Part shown: piece after piece, positions 52,624-64,000 of the stretch
How positions within the stretch are numbered: position 1 is the stretch's first letter
Layout: each line of letters starts with the position of its first letter
Assembly: GCA_963070105.1 (NCBI GenBank)
Contig: OY718805.1
Coordinates: 9,390,652-9,454,651 of the forward strand
DNA length: 64,000 nt
Direction: 5' to 3'
DNA from: Litomosoides sigmodontis
Lineage: Eukaryota > Nematoda > Chromadorea > Rhabditida > Onchocercidae
Notes under the pieces: generated by a model
What the model saw: only the letters and a program-made list of their open reading frames with translations
Told to the model about the DNA's origin: nothing
Databases searched by the model: none
Position numbers and translations under genes: made by a program

Positions 52624-55600
52624 CAATAGCATTGCTAACGCTGATCAGTTTGCGCTAACGATAAGACATCTGTGTGATATGAGGCAATCGTGAAATACTG
52701 AAATTAGTTCACCGAAAGGATCGGAAAACAAACGCAACCTTCCGTGCCACCTTCCTCCCTACGAATTCATTCAGCGCACAATTTCAATGTAATAGTGAAA
52801 TAACTAAAAGTGATATTTTAAAGTGAAGTTTTCATGCAACGCTCAAAATTTCCACTGTACCGTAGAACAAACAGCTATGAACGAAATCAAAATGTGTTAA
52901 TTAAATTTTTCAGCAAAAAAAAAGCAGTTATCAGCAAGAAAAAGACAATTTGACTTATTTGTAGAATTAAATTTACCAAAAATTAAAAAATTAAGAAATT
53001 TTCACCTTTCTTTTTTTGCTTAATTTTCAGTGCAGTACACTCATCCATTCATCAATGCCATTAACTTTAATTAGAACTAATGAGCGCTAAATCTTTCTAT
53101 TTAACTGAAAAAAATTTGTGTCAGATTATTTCCAAAAAAAAAAAAAAAATCCTAAAAGACCACTGCTAAAATTCATTTTTCCATCTAATTAATAAAAGAG
53201 AAAATGAATTGGAAGGAATTTCATTTCATTTTCAATGACAAACACATTTCCAGTATTTCGATACGGTGCATTTTTTTGTTTATCGATGATTTTCGCGTGA
53301 TAGCGGCGGCATTCTCCATTGATCTTCACGGAATGTACTACAATCAATGAGTGGGTGGATGGCGATGCTACGCAAAAATTAACGACAGCTTTTTTCATCG
53401 ATGAAAACTGGTTGGAAGTGTGAAAAATTAAATATATTAGAAGAAAATTATTTCCACTCAGCAACTTTCATTGTTGTTTTATTGAAATTAGTAATGCCTT
53501 CAAAATTTAGCCAACATTTATTTGTACGGAAAAAACATGAGAATACAAAGAGAGAGAGGAAGAGAAAGGAAGAAAGAGAGAAAAAATAGTTATTTAGAAA
53601 TGAGAAAATAGAAAAATGGTTCCTAAAAAACAAGTTTTACTTTCATTTCGTTGCATATGCATAGATATAGTAAAACTGTAGGCTGATAAATTATCATGGA
53701 AATTATAATTGCTGCAACATTCAATTACCACCCAAATCACTGCTGCTGCATGTGACGCTTAGATTCATTTATTTACTGTAATATTTGAAGAAAAATTCAA
53801 ATCGTTTGTTGCAGATGAATTGAAAAACTTTCGCGATAGAAATTTCACATCCTAACAATTAAAAAGCAATTTAATTCCCAATTTTAACTCTTTCGATTAA
53901 TTATACCCCTTTTAGAAATAAATTTTCAAAAAAGATTTTGATATTTTCATTTAAAAATTGGATGAAATAAAGCAAAAAAAAAGAGAACGAAGAAAAAGCA
54001 AGATAGTGCGGAAGAGATAAAAGAACTTTGACGAACGACGAAAATTTATTTTGACAACTGTTATGATGTTATGAAGTTAATAGTTAATTATTAATTATTT
54101 CTTTAATTGGCTGGCAATTTTTTGCTTGTGCTCTCTCCCCCTCTCCCTAGCTCTTTCTCTTTCTTTCTCTTCCTCTCTCTCCTTCTCATTACAAATGCGA
54201 TAGATCAGTAAATGTCATGTTGTAGTTGTGGTGATGAAAGTTTCCGAGGTAATCGATATTCCAGATTTAATGTCGTCCGGTATTCAATGCATTTCCAATT
54301 AATTATACAATTGCCATTATTCGATCCACCGATTTTGAGCTAAACATGCACATTTGTGTAGCTCAAATCATAATTTCGATAATCAATTTAAACTTGAAAT
54401 GCTTTATTATCACACGGTAAACACGAGATACCGTATTGGAAATACTAAGTCTTTGATCGACTAATGAAAATAGTTTTGAAAAATCCACAAAAATTCTTTT
54501 AATTAAATTGAAAAATGTTAAATGAGTAATTTAGATTAGTTCTTATAATTGCGAAAGGAAGTTATCATCGAATCACTTCCAATGCACTACGTATGTTTCT
54601 GTCCAAAAATTCAAATATTTTGCGAATTTAGTGATGACAGAAGCAGAAAAAGAAAGCGATGCCTCACAAATGTTTTGATATAAATAATTATGTTTACATT
54701 AATAAAAATAATTTTAAAAATTTGAAAAATTAATCAATTAGAATTGAATTTTAATTTTTCATTTGATTAAAATCATTTCCACTAAAATGAGTAGCACAAT
54801 GTTTGACGCATGAAAATGTGCACAATGAAAAATTAAAATGCAGCAAAAGGATAGCTTCAACCACGCCCGAAATTTGGTTCTGCTCATTTTGGTGTTTATA
54901 ATACGCACGTATTGGTGAAGTTTGTAAATTTTTAATTTTGAAAATGCAAATGCCTCTCATCTATTCTACGGATGTTAGCATTTTGATAATTTCTGTTATT
55001 GTGATAATTGTTGTGAAATGATAGGATGTGAAGTGATAAGGAATGATGATGGGGTGATGAGAGGTAGGGGATGAAGTAGAGAAATGGCGAATAATAACTG
55101 ATAAACTGATAATGAGGAGAAGAGAGGGAGGAATGAAGAAGAGAGAGAGATGAGGTAACAAAGGACAGTGAAATGGTAGTGTGTGTGTGTGTGTGTGTAT
55201 GATAGATAAGGTATTAAATGATAATTACATTTTTGTAAATTCAAAAATTGTTTCTCAATCATTTATGTTCAAACTTTCATCTTTTCGCTTTTCTTTTCCT
55301 AAAAATTATTTTGGCTAAAAAGCTATAAATATAATCATTGCTTTTTTTAATTTTGTGTCTTTTTTCTCAAAATTAAGCCATCAATTTAACAAAAAAAAAT
55401 TTTAATTCTACAGTCATAGAAATTTTATTGAAAATATTTAAATGCAAAAAATTCGTAGTAAAAAATCGTCGATTTTATACTTTCATAGAGAAGAAAACGC
55501 AAATGCTGAGCTCTTCATAGGACATAAACATACTACATTGTCTATGCAAAAATTTCACACAGGCTCGCTCTCTTCTCCCAAATTTCAGAAGTAATGATTA

Positions 55601-58600
55601 AAATCAGAATTTAACATGCATTGTTACAAAGTATTGCAAAATTCCCTCTTTCAAATAATATTAGTTTAAAATATAATTATCATTTCACATTTGTCACATT
55701 TTGTTTTCCGTTCTTTTTAAGATTTCCATACATTGTTTTCAAAATTTATGAAAATTTGTGTATTCCTAACGTCGAATGGAGTAAAAAGTGAAGTAAAACT
55801 GTGTGTTTCATAAAATTTTAGACAATAATTGATGTGTCGATGGTGGAAGGAAAAATTTGATAAAAATTAAAATTCATTTTGCTAGAGATGATTATAGCAA
55901 ATCATTTGCGGTACTTAAGATCTAAAGCACCACTTGTACAAATAAGCTCATGGACTAAATCCAAGCGATGTTAAATAAATTCATTAAATCAGCGATTTTG
56001 CCATATTGTACTCTTTTGCCATACTGTATTGTCGCTCATTAAATGTTTATCAAATTTATCATTGTCAGCGTTTATCACTTCAATTTTAATTTGCTTTTTC
56101 ACTCTTAAAATTTGTTTAATAGGTTTCTTTTAATTTGTAGTTAGGCAAAAAATGGATGCAAAATTAATTGCCTGACATTATCTTCCGGGCGATTGAATGA
56201 TAAGAATGATAATGAGAGGTATTTCCCTGTTCATTTTTCTCTTCCCCTCCATTATCTCATATCATTAATAATGCGCTATTAGGCTATTCGGGAAAATTAC
56301 TGGTTGAAAAGTTGCTATGACGAATTTTCTTTTTAAATTTGAATTGATTGGAATAATAAACAGGACATTGAAGTATTACAGTTTTGAAAATAAAAATGTG
56401 TTTGAATATGCCTATGGCATGGCATTTAACAAATTTTTACAGCAATAATTTTTTTTTGCAATCAAAAATTGAATGACAAAAATTAGCAATTAAATGTTTA
56501 AAAATTTCAGTTTTATCCTTTGATAATACTGTAAGAAATGAATTTAATTATAGTCATTAGCAAATAAAATATTCTCGCATCAGTACGTTCTGTTATTGCT
56601 GCAACACGCCCTAACAATAATTATTAATTGAAAATTTAAATTTATCCAATTATCAAATCAAATTTGTTTGTAATTTTGCTTTTAACTTCATGTGCACTTT
56701 TTTCTGCAACATTTTATTCCTTTTATTTCCTAATTTATTTCATTGCATACCTCCTTTTGCGTACTTTTAATTGATTTGCAAATTTGTAAAGCAGGTGCAA
56801 TAATGTTTTGCGTTCTTTTTTTTTCATATGCAATTTGAATTTTATTCACCTAATTATGGAAGAGAAGTAAATTACAAATTATTTTTGCATTTTTAAGTAA
56901 ATCATAAACATTTCAAACTACACTTCACAACACATGCTGAAATTTCATTTGCAAAATGATACATAATTGAACTAATAAGTTTACCTACGTTTATCCAACT
57001 TACCTAATTTTGTGGAGCAGTACAGCAAGCTTAGCACATTTTATTCACTCTTTTAATAATTAAATTAGCAGTAAGCAACAAATGATGATGAAAAAAGAAA
57101 ATTAATTGCAGAGAATTTGATTCTAACAGTTTTCTTTTTTCATTTGTTTCTTTACAGGCGAAAATAATTTATAACAATCTTTTCATCATTCGTTGTCACT
57201 TTTTTTTTCGCCTTCATTTCTTTCCCCTTAATTTACTGCTCAATATTTTAAACTGTTTCACTTTTTTTTTTAAAAAAAAAATATCAAACAAAAGAAATTT
57301 TTAGTGAGTGATTTTCATTTCAAAACAAAAGAAGACACATAGCAACGGAGGAAGGGCGAGAAGACAGGAGCGAGAGTAGGACGATAACTTTTTTCAAAAC
57401 AAAATTTTAAACATTTAAGAGAAATTAAAATACAATGGGAAATTTGGAGATCTGTAAATTTCATGAGATTGCAATAAAGCCAATTAAAAAAGGTTGCAGG
57501 ATAGATAACGGTGATCTTCGCAGCCGTTGTTTTTTTTTTTCCACACCTATTTAATAGATCATTTGAAGGAACAGAAATTGCTGTTGTTATTTTTCTATTT
57601 CTATTCAATTTTTTTGTTTACATTGTTTTAATGCTTATTGCTATTGCTCTTATCACTTCGTATCGCATCTTTCCCCTATCTTATCAGCAAGTGATAATAT
57701 TCAAATGAGTGAAGCGTCAATGCTTTATTAGTATCATTTCATTCGATATTGCACCAAATTTCAACTCGTAATTTTCGCATGCATAGATGTTTGAAAGATA
57801 CGGGCAGAGGGAGGAGAAGAGAGAGGGAGGGAGGCAGAGAGGTTGAGAAAAGCAACAGTAGTATGTTTAAGTGTGAGAAAATTCATCTCATCGTTCTCCA
57901 TTTCATAATCCCTAAGATTTTCATTTTAAATGCTACAATGCAAAAAAAAAGAAGGATTGAAATGATCGTTGAAAATGTCGACGGTCATTAACTTTGATTG
58001 TCAGTGATAATCATTTTTTCTCTGTTCGTTTTCCATTTTTTTTTCTCTATAATATTCATAATATATCAAATTTCGTTTTCATTTTCATTATCATTTCCAT
58101 TTCCATCTCTCTCGCTCACATATCTTCCTTTTTTCTTTATCTCTCCTTAATAACCGTTTCAAGTTTCAGTTTTCTCACGAAATAATAAGTTGTCAGCAAG
58201 AAATTAAACTTGAATCGAATATCACAAATAGCATAGCTAATAGATAATTAATTAATTGATTAATTCTCCTTAACATGTTATGATGCTAAATATTTTTGGC
58301 ATTTTTTTAATTAGTAAAAAAAACAGTTGTAAAATGTCTATTGCAGTTCAATTGTACTTTTTCAATTTTTTTTCGGCTCTTTTTTTTGTTGTTTATTTGC
58401 GCAAAATTCTTTTTCTTTATTTTTCACACAAATTGTTGTGCAATTTCTTCTGCAATTTTATCAAACGAAGTGATTTTGTTAGCCAAAACATTCATTCAGT
58501 TAGCAGTTGTAATGTACAAAAAAAAAATGAGGAAAAAAGTCCTACAATATTTTGTTTGGTATAGTTTTATGTAAATTTGCAAAAAAAAAGTTGCATGTAA

Positions 58601-59257
58601 ATTTTCCATATAATTTTGTTCACTTCAATTTTCACAAGCAAATCTGAAGAGACAGACGTAAATTTGCAATTTGTTTCATTGTTGCGCAACTTTTCCAGCA
58701 CTTAATTCATTTCAACAAAATATTGAAAAATTAGTAGTTAAAAATGATTTGTTAGCTGAAAAAAAATAAAATTAAAAAAGTGATAAATTACTGTGATTGG
58801 ATTTTTTAAATTAGTTATTCTCAGTTATATTATGTGCAAAAAATTGTCAAATGAAAAAAAAATTGATAAATATTTAAATGGAGCAAAAATTTCGCGAAGT
58901 AATTTGTGATAGTAAGAAATAAAGGTAAGTCAATTCAAAGTAAAGCCTTTTTTTCACTGAAATTCTTACTCACTTACTATTAGGCGATAGTGAAATTTAT
59001 TTCCACTAACGGCTCTTTTTGCTTTTTCAAACTTTCGTCTTATAGTAAAATCAATCGAATTAAAGTTTAAAAGCTCTAATAATTTTTAAAATTTAGGAAA
59101 TCATTTTTTAGCAACTAAGACACGATCACCATTAGCATAATATATTGAAGGAAAAGGAAAAAAAGTGGGAGGGGAAGCTTTAAATAAAATTTTCATTTAC
59201 AAATATGCGAAAAATTCTTTAAATGAACATTGATAAAATTGTTAGAGGAAGAAAACG

Positions 59258-59308
59258 ATTAATTAATTAATTAATTAATTGAATTAAATTAAATTAATTT
59301 AATTGATT
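59258..59308. repeat. (AATT)n-type low-complexity block
   Basis: About five ATTA units are followed by imperfect AATTA units; self-complementary and purely AT. Confidence 0.85.
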
Positions 59309-60591
59309 ATCCGTAGAGCTATCAAATTTTCAAACTTAGAAAAATTGATGGTGTAATAATTGCGAAAGATCAAAGAGATTGTGAGTGGAAAAGAATAACA
59401 AAACTGGCATAGTTAGTAGTATTACAGTAAAATACCTTTCTCTCTTTATGTTACAACGCTTACGACAAATGCGCCAATGTGATAATGCTATCGTTTTGAT
59501 CGGTGGTTAAATGAAGCGAGTAAAATTTGAAGGTTCAGTTCGGGGCGACAATTCATAACAGTCCTTTGGTGTATAACATTTATAAACTAATTTCATTCAT
59601 CTAAAATGCTCGCTCAGTTATCGTTGTCAAAATTTAAAAAAAAAAAAGGCAAGGCTATGAATGTATTGGCTTTAGAACTGTAATGTTTTAATTACTTTAC
59701 TATTGGTAGTAGCTTGTTGGAGAATTAAACTAACAAATATTAACTAACATTTCCATACATTTCTTTCAAACAAATCATTAGACTCCTAACTAATTAATTA
59801 CTTAGATTAACAAACTATCTTTTTGATATGCTAATTAATAATTGTAGTAAAGTGATTTAGTCATCAAGTTTGTTATGCTAAGAAATTATTTCGTTTTAAT
59901 TATATGTGCGTATAAATTATTAATAAATTTTGCAATTTTTTGCTAAAAGTTTCATTTGTCAGCAGATAAGATGTGAACATTTCATTTATCATTCATTCCT
60001 CCTACTCCCACCCCTCCCCCTCTCTCTCTCTCTCTCCCACTCCTTCCCTCTCCTCCCCTCTGGAAGAAAAAAAGAACGGAATTGGATCATTTCATTTTTA
60101 ATGTTTAGATATCGAGCAAGTTTTTTTTTTTCCTTCAATGATACATATGCGATGTTGAGGTTTCTTTTTTTCTCTCATCTCCATCATAATATTAAATTAA
60201 TGAAAATTTTTGTGTTTGAAGATTACACTCTTTTATTGTCTTCCTCTTCTTTTCATCTATTATCGAAGCATTTAAAAATTAAATTTAAATTTTGCACTTT
60301 TGTCAATTTTAACGAAAGCACAAAATTTAGGCGATTTTTTTTATTACATGAATGAAAAGCAGAATTTTAATCTCATGAATAGATAAATTTGTAATTTGTA
60401 AAGAGCTACCAACAAAAATTTTCCAAATGCTTTATGCTATTTTTGCAAAAATTTTGGAATGAATTTAAAATTGCAATTCAGACATCTCACATTTTTGCAT
60501 TGTAAAAACAAGTTTTTTTACAGTATAATAGGCTAAAGTGGTGGAAAAAATTTCATCACAGTTAAATTCATTTGATCGGTAGAGGCATCAC

Positions 60592-60671
60592 CTGCCAAAC
60601 GCCGTCTTCCATTTCAGGAAAATACGCCATATCCGATAAAAATTCCAGTGTAATTGCAGTAGTAAGAGCAA
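60592..60671 (-). CDS. Isolated exon-like segment of an unrecognised gene
   Basis: On the minus strand a TGCTACAG acceptor is followed by 80 bp of open frame and a CAG/GTGATG donor. The frame reads TLEFLSDMAYFPEMEDGVWQ at its 3' half, with balanced amino acids quite unlike the Phe/Lys-rich background frames. I do not recognise the protein and found no convincing neighbour exon within several kb, so it could belong to a long-intron gene running in from the right or be chance. Confidence 0.35.
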
Positions 60672-63600
60672 CTGTAGCAAAATTTTAAACCGTTCATTTA
60701 CACGTACGTCAAAAATAACATTGCTATAATTTTTCTCCGCTAGATTTTTTTCTCCCTCTCTTCTTTCGCATTTTCTTTCTTTGCTACAGAATCTGTTTCT
60801 TCGTTGTTTCGCAAATTCTCCCTTACATACAGTACAATATAAAAGTGATCAAAATTTATTAGCTTCTAACTTATGAAGCTTCTCCTTCTTCACATTACAA
60901 GAATTTCTGCAAAAAAAAAATTTACACACCACAAACAACAACAAACACTTATCATTGAGCATAAATTAATTACTCTAATAAGTCCAATTAGTTCAATGTT
61001 GAGAAAAACAATGAGTAGCTTTTCCTCATTCAATGTAAAAAAATTTGATAGTCGGCCTTCTTCTAATAATTTCCCTTTTTCTGGATGCATTTTCCAAAAT
61101 GATTGAATTTGCAGATTGCTCCAGCATGCATAATTCATCCTGGATGAATGAAACTTTGAACATCTGATGAGAGATGAAGTAAAGTTCGAGCTACTGCATG
61201 TGTTGCAGTAGACGAACAAATAATGGAAGGATGGAGGCTACCTAGACTGTTTCAGTCACTGATAGCACATCCTAGACTGTTTCAGTCACTGATAGTACAT
61301 CCTAGACTGTTTCAGTCACTGATAGCACATCCTAGACTGTTTCAGTCACTGATAGTACATAATTAGCATAAATTGTGCTAAAATTTTGCTCAGACAAACG
61401 AATTTCGTCGAACATTGCTTCATCACTTTGAAACTAACTACTTGATCTTTCGAAGCAATCTTTCCTCTTCACCTTCGCTCTTTTTTTTTTTAAGAGGAAG
61501 AGAAACGAACGATTAGACCAAGACCGGTGGAGGTAGTAGTACCATTCAATGTGGAAACTTCCTTCCTTTTTTTTGCCCTGTCAAACATACCAATTAATTA
61601 TTGTCTGAAATAATTTTTCTAAACGATAAAAAAATTCAATTATTGCATACATTTAATATTTGCAAAAATTTAATTCATTTTTATTTGAAAGTATTTGTTT
61701 AATTTTTTAATAATTAAAAATAGCGCAAAAGATAGGAAATTGCTGTATGAAAGCACCTTTTTTTTCCCCATTCATTAATTTGCAAGAATTGCAAACTGAC
61801 AAAATGAAAAATGCAAATGTGAAAATAGACGGCAAGAAAAAAGGGAAAATTAAAAAAGAAAAAACAGCAGCAAATCACTTCTTCGACATTGTTTTGTCAT
61901 TTTTATTTCAATGCTTATGCTTTTTTCATTCAATCATAAAAATTAGCAGAAACGATCCATTTCAATGCTCTAACTTTTTCCTCTCCAAATATTATTCGCA
62001 TTCATCCGACGTACAGTTTGCGCATGACTGTAGCTGTAATCTACCACAGCAAACAAAAAAAAGAAAAAAAAGAGGAAAAAAAGCAAGAAACGAAAGGAAG
62101 AAAGAAAGTCTAGAAAAAAAAAGAGTGAAATTAATCATCAAATTATACCAGAAATACCAAATTTATCGTTGCTAGAAAATTGTGATCGAAAAACTTGATA
62201 ATGCTAAGCTAAAAGCAAAACATAAAAAAGACAGAGAGAGAGAGAGAGAGAGAAATCATAATTTTTCCTCGCAATCATATTTTTCCTGAAATTAATTTCA
62301 TCAATTCTCACGTAAAATTTTTATCCTTTTTTAAATTTATTACGGCATTTTCTTTTTTTTTTTGGATGACACTCGTTTCTCTTACTTTAAATAATTCAAT
62401 CAGTTAAAGAAGTTAAGAACGAAAAAGAATAATTGCAATTTTATTATGATCACCATTCGCGTTCATTTGAGTAAGGCCTAGAAAAGTAGGCGTTTTTTTT
62501 TCTTATTTTTTTCTCATTCGCTCTTTTTACGGCTCATTTCTCATTCACTAAATTTTAAGGTAAAAACTAAAATTGATTGCTGCAAAAATTCCTCTCATCT
62601 AATCCTGTTCACAGCTCCTTCGTTTTTCTGCTTATTTTATTCAAATTTGAAATGCTCAATTATCTGCATAAAATTAATGCTTAAATAATTCTCGTAATTT
62701 CAAATTGAATTATTTAATTTGTTGGAAGGGATAATTTTGCACAAAAAAAGAAAACACCAATTAAATGCTCAGGCTTACATTTAATTTAAATGTAGCACAC
62801 ATTTACAAATTTTTGCGTGTGCAGCAAATACTGCTATTTTGATTTGAACTAAGAATTGAATTCCATTAAAAGGAAGTTAAATTTTAAAAACTAAATACTT
62901 TTACTGAACTTTTGACAGTATTTTTTTGTGATACAGTTACAGTGTAAATTCTCTTTTTTTTGATTTTTTTTTCTTCTCGAACTTGTTTTTTCTTTCCTTT
63001 CCTTTCCTTTTTTTCCTCAATGACTAATTGCATCGCTAATTTGACAGATACTATACTACTTAGCAGGTTCAGGTGCTGACAGGTTTACAGTTTAATAGGT
63101 AATACATCGACGTGGAAAGCGTGGAATGTGGAAAATGCATTTATTTAGTGAATTTGATATTTTGGAAGTTTTATTAATATTTTGTTTGTTATTGAACGTG
63201 AAGATTTAGAGAGAAATTGAGTTCCATGAGTTTGAAAAAAAAAATGAGTTGAGGTGTTAAGTGGAAATCTCTTTCATCCTCTGTCATTTCCTTTCGCTCA
63301 ATTCACTGGTAAAAAAAAAAAGAAAAAAAAAACTGCTTGAGTAGAATGAATAATTCTGACGATGTTTAAATTTCGTTTTGCTTTATGATAAAAATTTCAT
63401 AACGGTAGGTGGAGTATTCCAAAATGTGGACATTCTAAGTTAAGACAAAAGAGAAGTGATAAATATATTTTAATTTAAAATTTCTTAGAAATAATTTGTT
63501 ATATTCAATCAAATCAATAAATTAAGAAAAAAGAGTGATTTTTTTAATTGAAAAAAAATACTGATTTGTCACTTTAAATTATAAAAAATTTTTTGCAAAA

Positions 63601-64000
63601 AAAAATTTGTTTTTACTCTTTTAAGGGTGAGTCAGTCTGTGAACTGAGTTTATTTCAATTGTTCTTGAACATTTTCGAATTTCTTAAAAGAGTAGTTATT
63701 TTGATTTCTGTCAAATTTGCACGAACAGCTTTCAATGAAATCTTCCGTGGAGAGCACGGATGATAAGAAAAATTAGTTTAAATCATAGAGTGATTTTATC
63801 AAATTTATAAGTGTTTTTATGACTGTAAAATTTTTCGTACTGCTTAAAAGAGATAAAGAAAAATTGAAATTTCAATTCAAAGAGAACATATGCATTTATG
63901 TTTATTGCCGTTACATTTCCCAATTTTTCACTACTTTTTTCTCTTTCTTTCCAATTAAATTAATTAATTAATTTATTTATGGCACATTCGCGTGCATACA
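60672..64000. other. Gene-poor right flank
   Basis: AT-rich DNA without a recognised gene. It holds the 4 x 30 bp tandem repeat (61241-61360), a (GA)n run near 62232-62253 and several poly(A)/poly(T) runs. If the exon-like segment at 60592-60671 is real, part of this may be its upstream intron. Confidence 0.55.
61241..61360. repeat. 30-bp tandem repeat, four exact-length copies
   Basis: Four consecutive 30-bp units start CCTAGACTGTTTCAGTCACT. Copies 1 and 3 end GCACAT and copies 2 and 4 end GTACAT, so the array is also two identical 60-bp units. Each unit includes GACTG-TTT-CAGTC, a small hairpin. Confidence 0.95.

Larger units (their letters stand above)
52126..60591. other. Gene-poor region downstream of PDH copy 2
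   Basis: No gene was recognised in about 8.5 kb of AT-rich DNA. It contains the 3' UTR of PDH copy 2, a hairpin built from TGCTAACA arms (52597-52623), (TC)n near 54130-54184, (GT)n near 55180-55197, a polypurine stretch near 57807-57842 and an ATTA/AATT block near 59260-59308. Open frames here are Phe/Leu/Lys-rich composition products. Confidence 0.6.

Noticed and set aside
54961..55262. Ser/His/Ile-rich minus-strand frames
   Set aside because: They translate TGATAA/GATGA-type low-complexity DNA and a (GT)n run; no other support.
59930..60355. A 141-codon plus-strand frame rich in Phe, Leu and Ser
   Set aside because: Driven by poly(T) and (TC)n composition; no conserved motif or splice sites seen.
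61747..62175. A 142-codon plus-strand frame rich in Lys, Phe and Ser
   Set aside because: Lys runs come from poly(A) tracts; no family resemblance and no normal gene context.

Overview
The window is nuclear DNA from a metazoan, most likely a nematode. It is AT-rich, the genes are split by mostly short GT-AG introns, and the acceptors are dominated by TTTTCAG/TTTCAG, as in nematodes. The deduced proteins resemble nematode and vertebrate orthologues as I know them. Long (CA)n, (GA)n and trinucleotide arrays make it unlike the compact C. elegans genome, and a parasitic nematode (for example of the Ascaris/filarial clade) is plausible. I cannot name the species. All exon models were built by eye from reading frames, splice sites and remembered family sequences; no search was run. 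Layout: (1) 1-6.3 kb is low-complexity non-coding DNA, apart from a short coding-like patch near 1.2-1.3 kb. (2) 6.3-20.1 kb, minus strand, is an ARMC9-like ciliary-base gene whose two 3' exons lie beyond an intron of about 7.4 kb full of microsatellites. (3) 20.1-23.7 kb is intergenic. (4) 23.7-27.4 kb, plus strand, is a decayed ERK5/MAPK7-type MAP kinase with a premature stop, frameshifts, a 27-bp internal duplication, DFG changed to DFE, the activation TEY changed to TQH, and a 405-bp tandem duplication at its 5' end. (5) 27.9-31.5 kb, minus strand, holds two tandem four-exon genes of the PLGRKT (plasminogen receptor KT) family. (6) 32.0-40.2 kb, plus strand, is a UFD-2/UBE4 ubiquitin chain elongation factor of about 28 exons ending in a U-box. 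It is divergently arranged with the PLGRKT pair across about 550 bp. (7) 44.7-47.3 kb and 48.8-52.1 kb, plus strand, are two tandem nine-exon genes for the pyruvate dehydrogenase E1 alpha subunit, with identical exon layout but different regulatory phosphorylation-site regions. (8) 52.1-64 kb is gene-poor DNA with one isolated exon-like segment on the minus strand (60592-60671) and a 4 x 30 bp tandem repeat. The genes do not form one pathway. The main theme is local gene duplication with divergence (PDHA pair, PLGRKT pair) next to gene decay (ERK5 relic). I found no rRNA, tRNA, CRISPR array, transposase or reverse transcriptase by reading.
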